Source: Deltaproteobacteria bacterium HGW-Deltaproteobacteria-2 (GTDB taxonomy: Bacteria > Desulfobacterota > Syntrophia > Syntrophales > Smithellaceae). From it: a DNA stretch of 61,115 nt. Position numbers and translations under genes: made by a program. Below the pieces are notes generated by a model. That model did no database searches. It was not told the origin of the DNA and saw nothing but the letters and a program-made list of their open reading frames with translations. Shown piece after piece: positions 9,126 through 17,471 of the stretch (positions within the stretch are counted from its first letter, which is position 1; every line of letters begins with the position of its first letter). The stretch covers positions 456,429-517,543 of the forward strand of contig PHBC01000002.1 of NCBI GenBank assembly GCA_002840505.1. Reading direction: 5' to 3'.

Positions 9126-9778
9126 TGGATAGATACAAGAAGCAGCGGACGCGGATGGTTGAAACGCAATTAAAAGCGCGCGATATAATTGATGTTCGAG
9201 TATTGAAAGCCATGAGCACTATTCCACGTCATCTTTTTATTGATGAAGGGTTGATTGATCAGGCTTATAATGACAGTCCTCTGCCAATTGATGGACATCA
9301 GACCATCTCTCAACCATACATAGTCGCACTCATGACGCAGGCATTGGAGTTAAAAGGAAAAGAAAGGGTCTTGGAAATAGGCACCGGATCCGGTTATCAA
9401 ACGGCTGTGTTGGCATCTATTGCCGATCGTGTTTTTTCTATCGAACGCATTGCTTCTCTGTCTACAAACGCGCGGAAGATTCTTGATAAGCTTAATTTTT
9501 ACAATGTAGCCTTAAGAGTCGGCGACGGTTCTTACGGCTGGAGAGATGAAGCTCCTTTCGACGCGATCATCATCACAGCTGCAGCACCGGAAATTCCACA
9601 GTATTTAGTCGAACAGCTTGCCGCCGGTGGAAAGATGGTTTTTCCCGTCGGCGGTCGCGATGTGCAAACTTTGTATAAACTTACTCGTTCTTTAGAAAAT
9701 CCTCAAGAAATCATCAAAGAAGATCTGGGCGGATGCCGATTTGTCAGCCTGATTGGGGAGAGCGGATGGGAAAAATAA
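9125..9778 (+). CDS. pcm: Protein-L-isoaspartate O-methyltransferase
   Basis: 217 residues. Repairs isoaspartyl residues that build up in ageing proteins by methylating them with S-adenosylmethionine. Family features in order: the N-terminal RTRMVETQLKARDI...AMSTIPRHLFI segment, substrate loop PLPIDGHQTISQPYIVA, SAM motif I VLEIGTGSGYQTAVLA (about residues 78-93), and APFDAIIITAAAPEIPQ with the C-terminal GGKMVFPVG. It overlaps the next gene, an NlpD-like lipoprotein, by 13 bases. The order pcm-nlpD is the same as in the surE-pcm-nlpD-rpoS locus of enterobacteria. Confidence 0.95.
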   Translation: MDRYKKQRTRMVETQLKARDIIDVRVLKAMSTIPRHLFIDEGLIDQAYNDSPLPIDGHQTISQPYIVALMTQALELKGKERVLEIGTGSGYQTAVLASIADRVFSIERIASLSTNARKILDKLNFYNVALRVGDGSYGWRDEAPFDAIIITAAAPEIPQYLVEQLAAGGKMVFPVGGRDVQTLYKLTRSLENPQEIIKEDLGGCRFVSLIGESGWEK

Positions 9779-10722
9779 AACCATCCACCCTGATATTAAT
9801 TTTTTTTATTTTATCTGAACTACCTATCATTCTTTCTTGTTTCAGTCCGCAAATGCAAAAAGAACAAACAATGGGCGTTTACCACCGGGTTAAAAAAAAT
9901 GAAACAGCCCAGATGATCGCCAACGCTTATCAAGTCCGTTTACAGAAATTAGCCCAGATGAATAATGCAACTAATCTCAATTCCATTAAGGAAGGTGATG
10001 TTCTATTTATACCTGAAGCAAACCGGATAATAGACAATATCAATACAAATGTAAAAGCTACGGCTACGAAATCAGATGTGGAAATAAAGAAAGCTCTACC
10101 CAAAAAATTTAAAAATCCTGTTATAAATCAAGATGCAAAAAAAGAGGTAAGTCCCTCAAAAGAGGCGCCTGCTGCAATATATAAAGAAAACTCTTTGCCG
10201 GATACAAAATCTTCTGCAAAGCAACAGTCGAAAGCAGTTGTTTCTGCAAACACTGCGCCGCTAAAAACCCCTTCGAAGAAAAATATTCCCGAAGAAAGAG
10301 TGGAACCAAAATCCGAACTGAAAAAATCAGAGCAATATTTTAAAATAGATAAAAACAGATTTATTTGGCCGGTAAGAGGTAAAGTAAAGACTCGTTTTGG
10401 TCTCCAGCCTAACAAGACTTACAATAATTGGATTAAAATTGTTTCCAATACAGGATCAAAAGTAAAAGCGGCGGCATCAGGAACCGTTATCTTCTCTTCT
10501 GAGTTAAAAAATTACGGAGAAACAATTATTATTCGACATAAGAACAGTTTTGCCACAGTTTATACACATCTGAAAAAAAGATACGTCAGGATAGACCAAA
10601 GTGTCAAAAAAGGAGAAATAATTGCCCTGATGGCGGAAACAAACGATACCGGTGAAGCATATGTAAATTTTGAAATACGCCTGCAGGGCAAAGCGTGCAA
10701 TCCGCTATTGTTTCTTCCTTAA
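9766..10722 (+). CDS. nlpD: NlpD-like lipoprotein: LysM plus degenerate M23 domain
   Basis: The start at ATG 9766 follows GGGGAG by 5 bases and gives a lipoprotein signal (hydrophobic run ending in lipobox I-L-S-C at about residue 25). Then comes a LysM peptidoglycan-binding domain (YHRVKKNETAQMIANAYQ..., about 38-85), a Lys/Pro/Ser-rich linker, and an M23 peptidase fold (about 200-318). The M23 zinc ligands are not intact: the usual H-x-G-(I/V)-D is replaced by NNWIKI and the H-x-H pair by YVNFEIR, although TH in VYTHLKK remains. This is the pattern of NlpD/EnvC, which do not cut peptidoglycan but activate cell-division amidases. The position directly after pcm supports NlpD. Confidence 0.85.
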   Translation: MGKIKPSTLILIFFILSELPIILSCFSPQMQKEQTMGVYHRVKKNETAQMIANAYQVRLQKLAQMNNATNLNSIKEGDVLFIPEANRIIDNINTNVKATATKSDVEIKKALPKKFKNPVINQDAKKEVSPSKEAPAAIYKENSLPDTKSSAKQQSKAVVSANTAPLKTPSKKNIPEERVEPKSELKKSEQYFKIDKNRFIWPVRGKVKTRFGLQPNKTYNNWIKIVSNTGSKVKAAASGTVIFSSELKNYGETIIIRHKNSFATVYTHLKKRYVRIDQSVKKGEIIALMAETNDTGEAYVNFEIRLQGKACNPLLFLP

Positions 10723-10996
10723 TTAATCTTTTCTGCACTCTTGATAAAAAATAAGTAATAGGTGCATTAAATCTCCGTCTTGTTTCAAGAGATAAAGACG
10801 TGTTGAAGAAGTTAAAAAAATATTAAAATAATAAATAATTACATTTAAACCATCAAAAAATAACACTAAAGATGAATATATTGTCCTCCCCCGTTGTTCA
10901 TTTTTCACATCAGTAATTTTATACTCCGGCAATTATTTGATTATAAATATTTCTTGACATCAACGTTATATGAAGGTAGGAAATCGTTAATAGATT

Positions 10997-11028
10997 TGAC
11001 CTGTGGTCATGTAATGACCTATGTTCAT
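10997..11028 (+). promoter_or_regulatory. Tandem palindromic operator upstream of thiolase
   Basis: TGAC-CTGTG-GTCA (10997-11009) is followed at once by the imperfect palindrome ATGACC-TAT-GTTCAT (11014-11028). The first has the same TGAC-N5-GTCA form as the sites at both acyl-CoA dehydrogenase promoters. A TTGACA at 10954-10959 has no good -10 partner, so the promoter is not assigned. The rest of the gap 10723-11146 is AT-rich without a gene. Confidence 0.5.
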
Positions 11029-11146
11029 CTAATATCAATGTTATTAATGTAAATATTTGATTTATCAAATTGAGTAGTCTAAATTAATACTTTATCATTG
11101 TAACAATTGATAAAATTTAAAACATTAAATTAGAGGAGGCTATACA

Positions 11147-12319
11147 ATGCGTGAGTGTGTAATTATCGACGGTGTAAGATCAGCCAATTCCCGAGCGCAC
11201 AACGAAAAGGGATGGTTTCGTATGTTGAGACCGGATGAGGTCTTGACAAAAGTTTATGATGGGTTGTTTGCCCGTAACCCCAAAGTAAAACCTGAAGATA
11301 TCGAATCAGTATTTGTAGGTTGTGCCAATATTACCGGCATGCAGAATGATATCGGTCGCCTTTCCTGGCTGGCCGGCGGATTTCCGGAATCGGTTCCTAC
11401 CAATACCCTGACCATGCAATGTCCTTCCGGTATGGCAGCCGTTCAGCATGCCGCCCGCGCTATTATGTGTGGTGAAGGCGATACCTACATTGCTTCCGGT
11501 GTGGAAGATATGCAGAAGGTCTTCATGGCCATGCATATGGATTTTTCGCCACGTCTGATGGAGCGATATAACATTGCGGACATCCCTATGGGTTCTACTG
11601 CTGAAAAAGTGGCCGAACAGTGGAAAATCACCCGTGACGATATGGAAAACATGGCTTTCTGGAGCCATAAGAAAGCCGATGCAGCCACCAAAGCCGGCAA
11701 ATTCAAAAAAGAGATCATCCCGATCGAAGGCCTTAAAGATGACGGCACGTCCTTTGTGGTTGATATCGACCAGTGGATCCGTGGTGACATCTCCAGAGAA
11801 TCGATGGCTACAATGAAACCCGGTTTCAAACCCGATGGACTTTTGACTGCAGCGACATCCTCGCCACTTACAATCGGCGCGGCTGCTGTTCTTTTAATGG
11901 AACGTTCCAAGGCCGATAAGCTGGGACTTTCTTATCACCTCAAATATGAAGCCGGTGCTTTAGCCGGTTGCGATCCGACAATCATGGGCATCGGTCCCGT
12001 TCCCGCTGTTAAGAGACTTCTGGCTCGCACAGGTAAAAAAATAAGTGATATCGCCATTTGGGAATTCAACGAAGCATTCGCCAGCCAGTCCTTAGCCTGC
12101 GTCAGAGATCTGGGAATCGCCCAGAACGCGCCTTTTGAAAACGTCAACGTATGGGGCGGCGCTTTGGCGCTTGGTCATCCATTGGGCGAAAGCGGCTGCC
12201 GTCTGGTGGTCACCCTGAATACCATCATGAAGACCGACTATCCCGACGCTAAATACTGTGTTGGTACACTTTGCGGCGCTTTCGGCAATGCCGGTGCTAT
12301 CATGCTCAGTAAAGCGTAA
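11147..12319 (+). CDS. Thiolase (acetyl-CoA acyltransferase family)
   Basis: 390 residues. Cleaves 3-ketoacyl-CoA with CoA to give acetyl-CoA and a shortened acyl-CoA, or runs the reverse condensation. The nucleophilic cysteine is Cys92 in MQCPSGMAA. The second-half motifs are WEFNEAFASQ (an Asn replaces the more common His in HEAFA-like forms), GGALALGHPLGESGCR with His344, and the final Cys-containing CGAFGNAGA. AGAGGAGG precedes the ATG. Given the two acyl-CoA dehydrogenases downstream and the shared operator, a role in fatty-acid or aromatic-derived acyl-CoA oxidation is likely. The chain-length preference cannot be read from the sequence. Confidence 0.93.
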   Translation: MRECVIIDGVRSANSRAHNEKGWFRMLRPDEVLTKVYDGLFARNPKVKPEDIESVFVGCANITGMQNDIGRLSWLAGGFPESVPTNTLTMQCPSGMAAVQHAARAIMCGEGDTYIASGVEDMQKVFMAMHMDFSPRLMERYNIADIPMGSTAEKVAEQWKITRDDMENMAFWSHKKADAATKAGKFKKEIIPIEGLKDDGTSFVVDIDQWIRGDISRESMATMKPGFKPDGLLTAATSSPLTIGAAAVLLMERSKADKLGLSYHLKYEAGALAGCDPTIMGIGPVPAVKRLLARTGKKISDIAIWEFNEAFASQSLACVRDLGIAQNAPFENVNVWGGALALGHPLGESGCRLVVTLNTIMKTDYPDAKYCVGTLCGAFGNAGAIMLSKA

Positions 12320-12360
12320 GAACTATAATTGTTATAGCTTTTATTAACAATTTTTTTTAC

Positions 12361-12400
12361 AAGGGGGGGCTTTTCTATTGAATAGCCCCCCCCTTTTTTT
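12361..12400 (+). terminator. Rho-independent terminator of thiolase
   Basis: Stem GGGGGGGCT (12363-12371) pairs with AGCCCCCCC (12384-12392), followed by a run of seven T. Confidence 0.9.
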
Positions 12401-12415
12401 GAATACTCTGAAAGT

Positions 12416-12469
12416 AAAATGCATTGAGTCCGGCATCGGAATTTCCTGAGCCGGACTCAATGCATTTTT
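12416..12469. terminator. Bidirectional terminator, 19-bp perfect stem
   Basis: AAAATGCATTGAGTCCGGC (12416-12434) is the exact reverse complement of 12450-12468. An A-run on the left and a T-run on the right let it work on both strands. It lies between the thiolase and the convergent hydrolase gene, right behind the thiolase's own terminator. Confidence 0.75.
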
Positions 12470-12506
12470 ATATATTATTGTTTATTTTAATTGTCAGGTA
12501 TTGACG

Positions 12507-13484
12507 CTAATTTTTATTTGAAAGGAATAAATCGGCGTCACGTGCTGTTATATCAGGTATCTCCTCCATAGGAGTATGTCCTGCACCTTCATATTGAATA
12601 AATTTTGCCGTGGGTAATTCCCTCTTCCAGTTTTCAAAGGATGGATTAAAAGGAGTCCACACATCCTTGGTGCCCCACATAACCAAAGTTGGGGGTTTGA
12701 GATCTTTTATTCCCTCGGAAATGCTTTTATCACTGTTCAGTTTTTTAAATATGGTAAACACATCAACAGTACTGCCTTTATTGCCTTCTCTCATCATAAG
12801 CTCGAAATAGCGGTCTTTGATCTCTTTGGTAATTTTTGATTTATCTCCCCACGCCTCGGTTGCGGCCATATTAACTAAAAATCGAGGCATGATGTACCGT
12901 GCAAATGGACGTATAACGGGATTGCTCGCGAAGGACATTATGAAAGGCATTCCTTGCGGAAATCCCAACGAGTCTATTAGTATAAGTTTCTCTACTTTAT
13001 CTGAATTTTTCACAGTATAGTTCCAAGCGATATAGCCGCCCAAAGAATTCCCCGCTATAGAAAACTTTTCCAAGTTCAACCTGTCTACAAATTCTCCAAA
13101 CACTCTGTTAAAATACTTAACAGCTTCATCTTTTTTGTAAAAAGATGGATCGGAGAGAGAAGGATTGGAAGGCGGTCCTGTTAATCCAAATCCAGGAAGA
13201 TCCAGCCGGATAATACGGTAATGTCCTTTAAGCCGTTCAGCCCATCCGTCCCATGTATGAAGTGATGCGCATACACCATGCAACAAAATTAATGTCGGCC
13301 CTTGACCTTCATCCTTGTAATGAATATTCATACCGTCAATTTCAATGATCTTCGAGTTAACATCCGCGTATTTCGCTTTCAGCTTATCAAGAGGTATGGT
13401 GGTCATTCCCAACGAAGTGCAACCCATTGTTGAGACGATCATACAGGCCACAAAGATTAAAACGAAATGTTTGACATTCATCAT
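12507..13484 (-). CDS. Alpha/beta-hydrolase lipoprotein
   Basis: 325 residues. The signal sequence ends in lipobox S-T-M-G-C (Cys22), so the mature protein is lipid-anchored in the cell envelope. The fold carries the oxyanion HGVCAS (about 69), nucleophile elbow GNSLGG with Ser147, acid Asp in GTKDVWTPF (about 269) and His in GAGHTPMEE (about 308). LPGFGLTGPP resembles epoxide hydrolase/haloalkane dehalogenase relatives, but the substrate is unknown. It is a single-gene unit on the minus strand, convergent with thiolase. Confidence 0.88.
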   Translation of the reverse strand: MMNVKHFVLIFVACMIVSTMGCTSLGMTTIPLDKLKAKYADVNSKIIEIDGMNIHYKDEGQGPTLILLHGVCASLHTWDGWAERLKGHYRIIRLDLPGFGLTGPPSNPSLSDPSFYKKDEAVKYFNRVFGEFVDRLNLEKFSIAGNSLGGYIAWNYTVKNSDKVEKLILIDSLGFPQGMPFIMSFASNPVIRPFARYIMPRFLVNMAATEAWGDKSKITKEIKDRYFELMMREGNKGSTVDVFTIFKKLNSDKSISEGIKDLKPPTLVMWGTKDVWTPFNPSFENWKRELPTAKFIQYEGAGHTPMEEIPDITARDADLFLSNKN

Positions 13485-13715
13485 TTCAGTCCTTTCCTCA
13501 AGATTTTTTTCCTAATACCGGCAAAACATTACCTTTCCGATGGCGGGACTATAAGAATTTAGCTTTTCCATGTCAAGGAAATCTTGGCGATAAAATGCAA
13601 GGCAAGATATGCATCTAGTGTACTGATGCTGTACGCCTTTTTTATGTATTATTATTGCCTGTGGCTACATTCTTTTGATGGCATATTTTTTTAACGAATA
13701 ATTGCTAAAAATATA

Positions 13716-13744
13716 TTGTCAATTCCAGCGTCATGCTTTATATT
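13716..13744 (+). promoter_or_regulatory. Promoter of the RsbRD_N-like gene pair
   Basis: TTGTCA (13716-13721), 17-base spacer, TATATT (13739-13744). The first gene starts 45 bases later behind AAAGGAG. No gene is seen in the rest of 13485-13788. Confidence 0.55.
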
Positions 13745-13788
13745 AGTATCAAACATTCGAGCTAATTTATTCTGGAAAGGAGATTATA

Positions 13789-14241
13789 ATGAAAACGTAC
13801 GCAATTAAATATTTAGAACTAGCTGAAAATCACGCGGAGAAAATAGCCAAGGCTTGGGCAAAGGATGTTCAAAAAAATGCTAAAACACCAACATATAAAA
13901 GCTTGGATGAAGAAGCAATCATCTATCAATGCGTTCGATTTTATCAAAATTTCAGCAAGATGTTTCTTGATGAAAAAATCACAGACGATGTATTAAGATA
14001 TTTTCGAAGTTATGCTCAGGAAAGTTATGCTATGGGTATCCCGGCGAAAGAGACCATTTACGCATTGATACTTATGAGACGGCATATTTGGTTGTATGCA
14101 GATTTTCAGGCGATATTTAGCTCCGGTATTGATCAACGGCAGGCGCTTGATACACTAAGCCGGACAATACTATTGTTCGACTACGCAGCTTATGAGGTGA
14201 CTAAAGAGTATCAGGAACTCATGAAGAAAAGTAAAAAATAA
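13789..14241 (+). CDS. RsbRD N-terminal-domain-like protein, copy 1
   Basis: 150 residues, all-alpha. The pattern (HAEKIAKAWAKDV at the start, then a long helix ending GIPAKETIYALILMRRHIWLYADFQAIF) resembles the RsbRD_N fold, the globin-like sensor half of the stressosome RsbR proteins and of some phosphatases and kinases. No STAS or kinase domain is attached, so it would be a stand-alone sensor. The neighbouring gene at 14309 is a paralogue. The family call is by eye and moderate. Confidence 0.6.
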   Translation: MKTYAIKYLELAENHAEKIAKAWAKDVQKNAKTPTYKSLDEEAIIYQCVRFYQNFSKMFLDEKITDDVLRYFRSYAQESYAMGIPAKETIYALILMRRHIWLYADFQAIFSSGIDQRQALDTLSRTILLFDYAAYEVTKEYQELMKKSKK

Positions 14242-14308
14242 AATTTAATCAATTAATACATCTGTATTTTTATATCAGATTTGAACTTAGAGAAAGGAGA
14301 ATATTCTT

Positions 14309-14743
14309 ATGGTAGATTCTATTAGGCTTCTTGATGTAACCGAACAAAACGCCGAGGAAATTGCCGAGCATTGGGCAATGGAGGTTCAAAAAAATAAAAG
14401 GACTACACATTATCAAAACATAAAGAAAGAAAAATTGGTAGTTTATGCAATCGATTTTTACCGCAATTTAAAAAAATTGCTGGTTCCCGATGATCGTATT
14501 GAATTTACCCAGAAATATTTTCTGAAATACGCTAAAAAATGTCATGATATCGGGATTCCATTACATGAAGCCATTTATGGATTAAATCTGATGCGACGCC
14601 ACATGTGGCTCTATGCAGATTTTCAGGCAATTTTTATTGACGCATTGGAACACAATCAAGCCATCGACAGTATCATGCGGATTATGCTCATGATGGACTA
14701 CGCAGTATATGAGATCACGCAGTATTATCTTGATAAGCAGTAA
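14309..14743 (+). CDS. RsbRD N-terminal-domain-like protein, copy 2
   Basis: 144 residues, clearly paralogous to the gene just before it. Shared blocks are NAEEIAEHWAMEVQKNKRT, a middle YFLKYAKKCHDIGIP, and MRRHMWLYADFQAIF at the same spacing, with MMDYAVYEIT matching LFDYAAYEVT near the end. AGAAAGGAGAA lies before the ATG. The pair is co-transcribed (67-base gap) and ends at the terminator at 14797. Confidence 0.6.
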   Translation: MVDSIRLLDVTEQNAEEIAEHWAMEVQKNKRTTHYQNIKKEKLVVYAIDFYRNLKKLLVPDDRIEFTQKYFLKYAKKCHDIGIPLHEAIYGLNLMRRHMWLYADFQAIFIDALEHNQAIDSIMRIMLMMDYAVYEITQYYLDKQ

Positions 14744-14796
14744 GAATCTAAAATCTTAAGCAGAGATAAAAGTTCACAAAATATAATATGACCTGA

Positions 14797-14828
14797 AAGC
14801 CTATGCCCTGTGTGCATAGGCTTTTTTT
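14797..14828 (+). terminator. Rho-independent terminator of the RsbRD_N-like pair
   Basis: AAGCCTATGC (14797-14806) pairs with GCATAGGCTT (14813-14822), followed by T-rich sequence. Confidence 0.9.
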
Positions 14829-14919
14829 CATTCATTTTCCTTAAGAAAAATGAAATTTTTCATCTTTGTATTATAAATAATTTTAATAACAATAATTTAG
14901 AGCATCATACAGAAATTTG

Positions 14920-14972
14920 AAGTGAAAGTCACTTTGGAAGATGAATTGCCAAGTAAATGACTTTCAGTCATT
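14920..14972 (+). promoter_or_regulatory. Two perfect palindromes far upstream of the first acyl-CoA dehydrogenase
   Basis: AAGTGA-AAG-TCACTT (14920-14934) and AATGACT-TTC-AGTCATT (14956-14972). The second contains TGAC-N5-GTCA. They lie ~120 bases upstream of the promoter at 15079 and may be distal operators allowing looping, or belong to another start. Confidence 0.5.
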
Positions 14973-15078
14973 AAATTCTTAGTATTATTCAATAATCATA
15001 AATAATTGATTTTATTAATTATCATAGAATTTTAGTGCAATAACAAGTAAATAAATCTTTTAAAATTTATATAATATA

Positions 15079-15132
15079 TTGACAGAGTTGATTTTGAGAT
15101 GTATAAAAGTCAAAAAATGACCTTCAGTCACT
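15079..15132 (+). promoter_or_regulatory. Strong promoter with operator over the start site, acyl-CoA dehydrogenase 1
   Basis: Consensus TTGACA (15079-15084), 17-base spacer, TATAAA (15102-15107). The operator AATGACC-TTC-AGTCACT (15116-15132) covers the expected start site, the classic position for a repressor. The leader to the ATG is ~200 bases. It contains GCTC-N10-GAGC (15259-15276), which is shared with the leader of the second dehydrogenase. Confidence 0.7.
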
Positions 15133-15312
15133 ACGTTTAGTTTCGAGTTAAAAGCTCTCAATAAATATGTGGCCATTGGAACAATTTTCAAATGAATATT
15201 TAAATCACCTAATTTACATATATTTAAAAGTGTAATTGCATAAATATTCAAGATAAACGCTCATTAATGAACGAGCAAGAAATATAACAAATAGAAAAGT
15301 AAGGAGGATTTT

Positions 15313-17154
15313 ATGGCAAGTTTGTGGGTTGATTTACGGGATATTAAATTCCAAGTGTTTGAAGTCTTAAAGATAGGCGAGACATTGCTGGGCAAAGGCC
15401 GTTATAAGGATTATGATGCTGATACATGCAACATGGTTCTTGACCAGGCGGCAAAGTTTGCAGAGCTGGAACTTGCTCCTACCTATCCTGATGAGGTTCA
15501 TCGTAAACCAGTCGAAGCAACATTTAAAGATGGAAAAGTAACGACACCTGAAGCTTATAAAAGGCTTTGGAAACTTTATTGTGAAGCTGGATATATGGCT
15601 ACGGCCGATCAGCCGGAAGTAGGTGGTCAGGGCTTCCCCGCAGTAATCGCTGCTTCTGCCGCAAATATGTTTCTGGCCTGCAACCAGGCCTTTGTTATGT
15701 ATCCCGGTCTTTCCCATGGCGCTGCAAGATTGATGGAAGATTTCTTCCAGCATCCGCTGCGTGATATCCTTCTGGAAAAAATGTATACAGGCGAATGGGC
15801 GGGAACCATGTGTTTGACTGAACCGGGTGCCGGTTCCGATGTCGGTGCTTTGAAGTCAACCGCCAAAAAGAACGCTGACGGTACCTACTCAATTGTCGGC
15901 ACCAAGAGCTTCATCTCCGCCGGTGATCATGACCTGACCCCGAACATTATTCACCCTGTTCTGGCCAGAATCGAAGGCGACCCCAAAGGAACAAAAGGCA
16001 TTTCCATTTTCATGGTTCCCAAGGTCAGATTCAATGAGAAGGGCGAACTCGGAGAAGCCAACGATGTTACCTGCGGCAACATTGAAAGCAAAATGGGCAT
16101 TCACGGCAATGCAACCTGTACTCTGAATTTCGGTTCTGACAACAAATGCATCGGTTATCTGATGGGCGAAGAACGTCAGGGTATGCCGATCATGTTCCAC
16201 ATGATGAACGAAGAGCGTCAGGGCGTCGGCATGATGGGCGCTTCTCTGTCAATGGCCGCTTACCTGCATGCTCTGGATTATGCCAAGCAGAGATTTCAGG
16301 GACAAGATGTCATCATGATGGCTATGAAGGTTGAAGACTCGCCGCAAGTGACTATCATTAAGCATCCTGATGTTCGCAGAATGCTGCTCAGACAGAAATC
16401 CATTTCGGAAGGTCTTCGTATGATGTGTTTCTTCTGCTATTTCTGCATGGACAATCAATTCAGCGCTATGGTTGATGGTAACGAGGAACAAGTGGAATAC
16501 TGGAAGGGCTTGATCGAAGTGCTGACACCGGTAGTAAAAGCCTACTGCACAGACAAGGGCCAGGAAAGCATTGAACTTGCAGTACAGTGTTACGGTGGTT
16601 ATGGTTTCTGCCGTGAATACCCGGTCGAACAGATGATGAGAGATAACAAGATCAACCAGATATATGAAGGAACCAACGGAATTCAGGCCCTTGACTTGCT
16701 GGGACGCAAGCTGGGCATGAAGAAAGGTAAATACTTCATTGATTTGCTCAACTTAACCAAAGAAGCAATTGACGAAGCCGATGGACTCGATCTTCTCAAG
16801 GGAGAAGCGGCTGTTGTCAAAGATGCTTTGACGGCCTGCGGATTAACGGCAAAGGATTTCTCCAAGATGATTGGCTCGACGCCTTACGTACCACTGATTG
16901 GAGCATGCGATTATTTGAACGCTTTGGGAGACGCTCTTGTAGGATGGCTGCACCTCAAAATGGCCAATGTTGCCGCCAAGAAATATTTCGAGGTAACAGG
17001 CGAACAGGATAAAAATTTCTATATGGGCAAGATCCGAGGTGCCAAATTCTTCATTAATCGTATCACCGGGCTTGTTCCTGCTCATCTGGAAAACATCAAG
17101 AAAAATGAGCAGAGTGCGATGGATATTACTGACGACCAATTTGTTGTCGATTAA
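15313..17154 (+). CDS. Acyl-CoA dehydrogenase, long (~610 residue) type, copy 1
   Basis: 613 residues. FAD enzyme introducing the alpha-beta double bond into an acyl-CoA. The order is an N-terminal cap, the helical domain with PEVGGQGFPA, the beta domain with MCLTEPGAGSDVGALKSTA (FAD/substrate loop) and GTKSFISAGDHDL, then the helical domain with NQIYEGTNGIQALDLLGRKL, in which the catalytic base is Glu452. The ~130 C-terminal residues form the extra domain of the long acyl-CoA dehydrogenase subfamily. AAGGAGGA precedes the ATG. It is closely similar to copy 2 over its whole length. It ends at its own terminator (17180), so the two genes are separately transcribed units. Confidence 0.95.
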   Translation: MASLWVDLRDIKFQVFEVLKIGETLLGKGRYKDYDADTCNMVLDQAAKFAELELAPTYPDEVHRKPVEATFKDGKVTTPEAYKRLWKLYCEAGYMATADQPEVGGQGFPAVIAASAANMFLACNQAFVMYPGLSHGAARLMEDFFQHPLRDILLEKMYTGEWAGTMCLTEPGAGSDVGALKSTAKKNADGTYSIVGTKSFISAGDHDLTPNIIHPVLARIEGDPKGTKGISIFMVPKVRFNEKGELGEANDVTCGNIESKMGIHGNATCTLNFGSDNKCIGYLMGEERQGMPIMFHMMNEERQGVGMMGASLSMAAYLHALDYAKQRFQGQDVIMMAMKVEDSPQVTIIKHPDVRRMLLRQKSISEGLRMMCFFCYFCMDNQFSAMVDGNEEQVEYWKGLIEVLTPVVKAYCTDKGQESIELAVQCYGGYGFCREYPVEQMMRDNKINQIYEGTNGIQALDLLGRKLGMKKGKYFIDLLNLTKEAIDEADGLDLLKGEAAVVKDALTACGLTAKDFSKMIGSTPYVPLIGACDYLNALGDALVGWLHLKMANVAAKKYFEVTGEQDKNFYMGKIRGAKFFINRITGLVPAHLENIKKNEQSAMDITDDQFVVD

Positions 17155-17179
17155 ATATTCTTGGTAAAATAAACTTTGG

Positions 17180-17212
17180 GCGGGGAGGTAATATTACCTC
17201 CCCGCTTTTTTT
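17180..17212 (+). terminator. Rho-independent terminator of acyl-CoA dehydrogenase 1
   Basis: Perfect palindromic stem GCGGGGAGGTAA/TTACCTCCCCGC (17180-17205) followed by a T-run. Confidence 0.95.
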
Positions 17213-17381
17213 ATTTATACCATTTTGATGTCAAAGGGTAACACTACGATGGCGTATTATATACTTATAAACTCTTTTGATACCCAGTGATTTTTGATTA
17301 TTTATGGTATTAAGTTCTACTTTAAGAAAAACCGACAATGATACCATTGTAAAATACTTTTGCAATCCTATAGCAAATATA

Positions 17382-17434
17382 TTGACAGGGGTAATATATT
17401 ATGTATAAAAACTGACGCTCGGTCATAAACGAGC
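17382..17434 (+). promoter_or_regulatory. Promoter with operator, acyl-CoA dehydrogenase 2
   Basis: TTGACA (17382-17387), 16-base spacer, TATAAA (17404-17409). The operator TGAC-GCTCG-GTCA (17413-17425) lies over the start site. It overlaps GCTC-N10-GAGC (17417-17434), the element also found in the first copy's leader. From there to the ribosome-binding site the two leaders are almost identical. Confidence 0.7.
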
Positions 17435-17471
17435 AAATAATATAACGAATAGAAATAGTAAGGAGGATTGT

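Noticed and set aside
10723-10932. Minus-strand frame of 69 codons after the NlpD-like gene
   Set aside because: Starts at a TTG with no ribosome-binding site, low-complexity hydrophobic run, nothing recognisable; AT-rich intergenic DNA.
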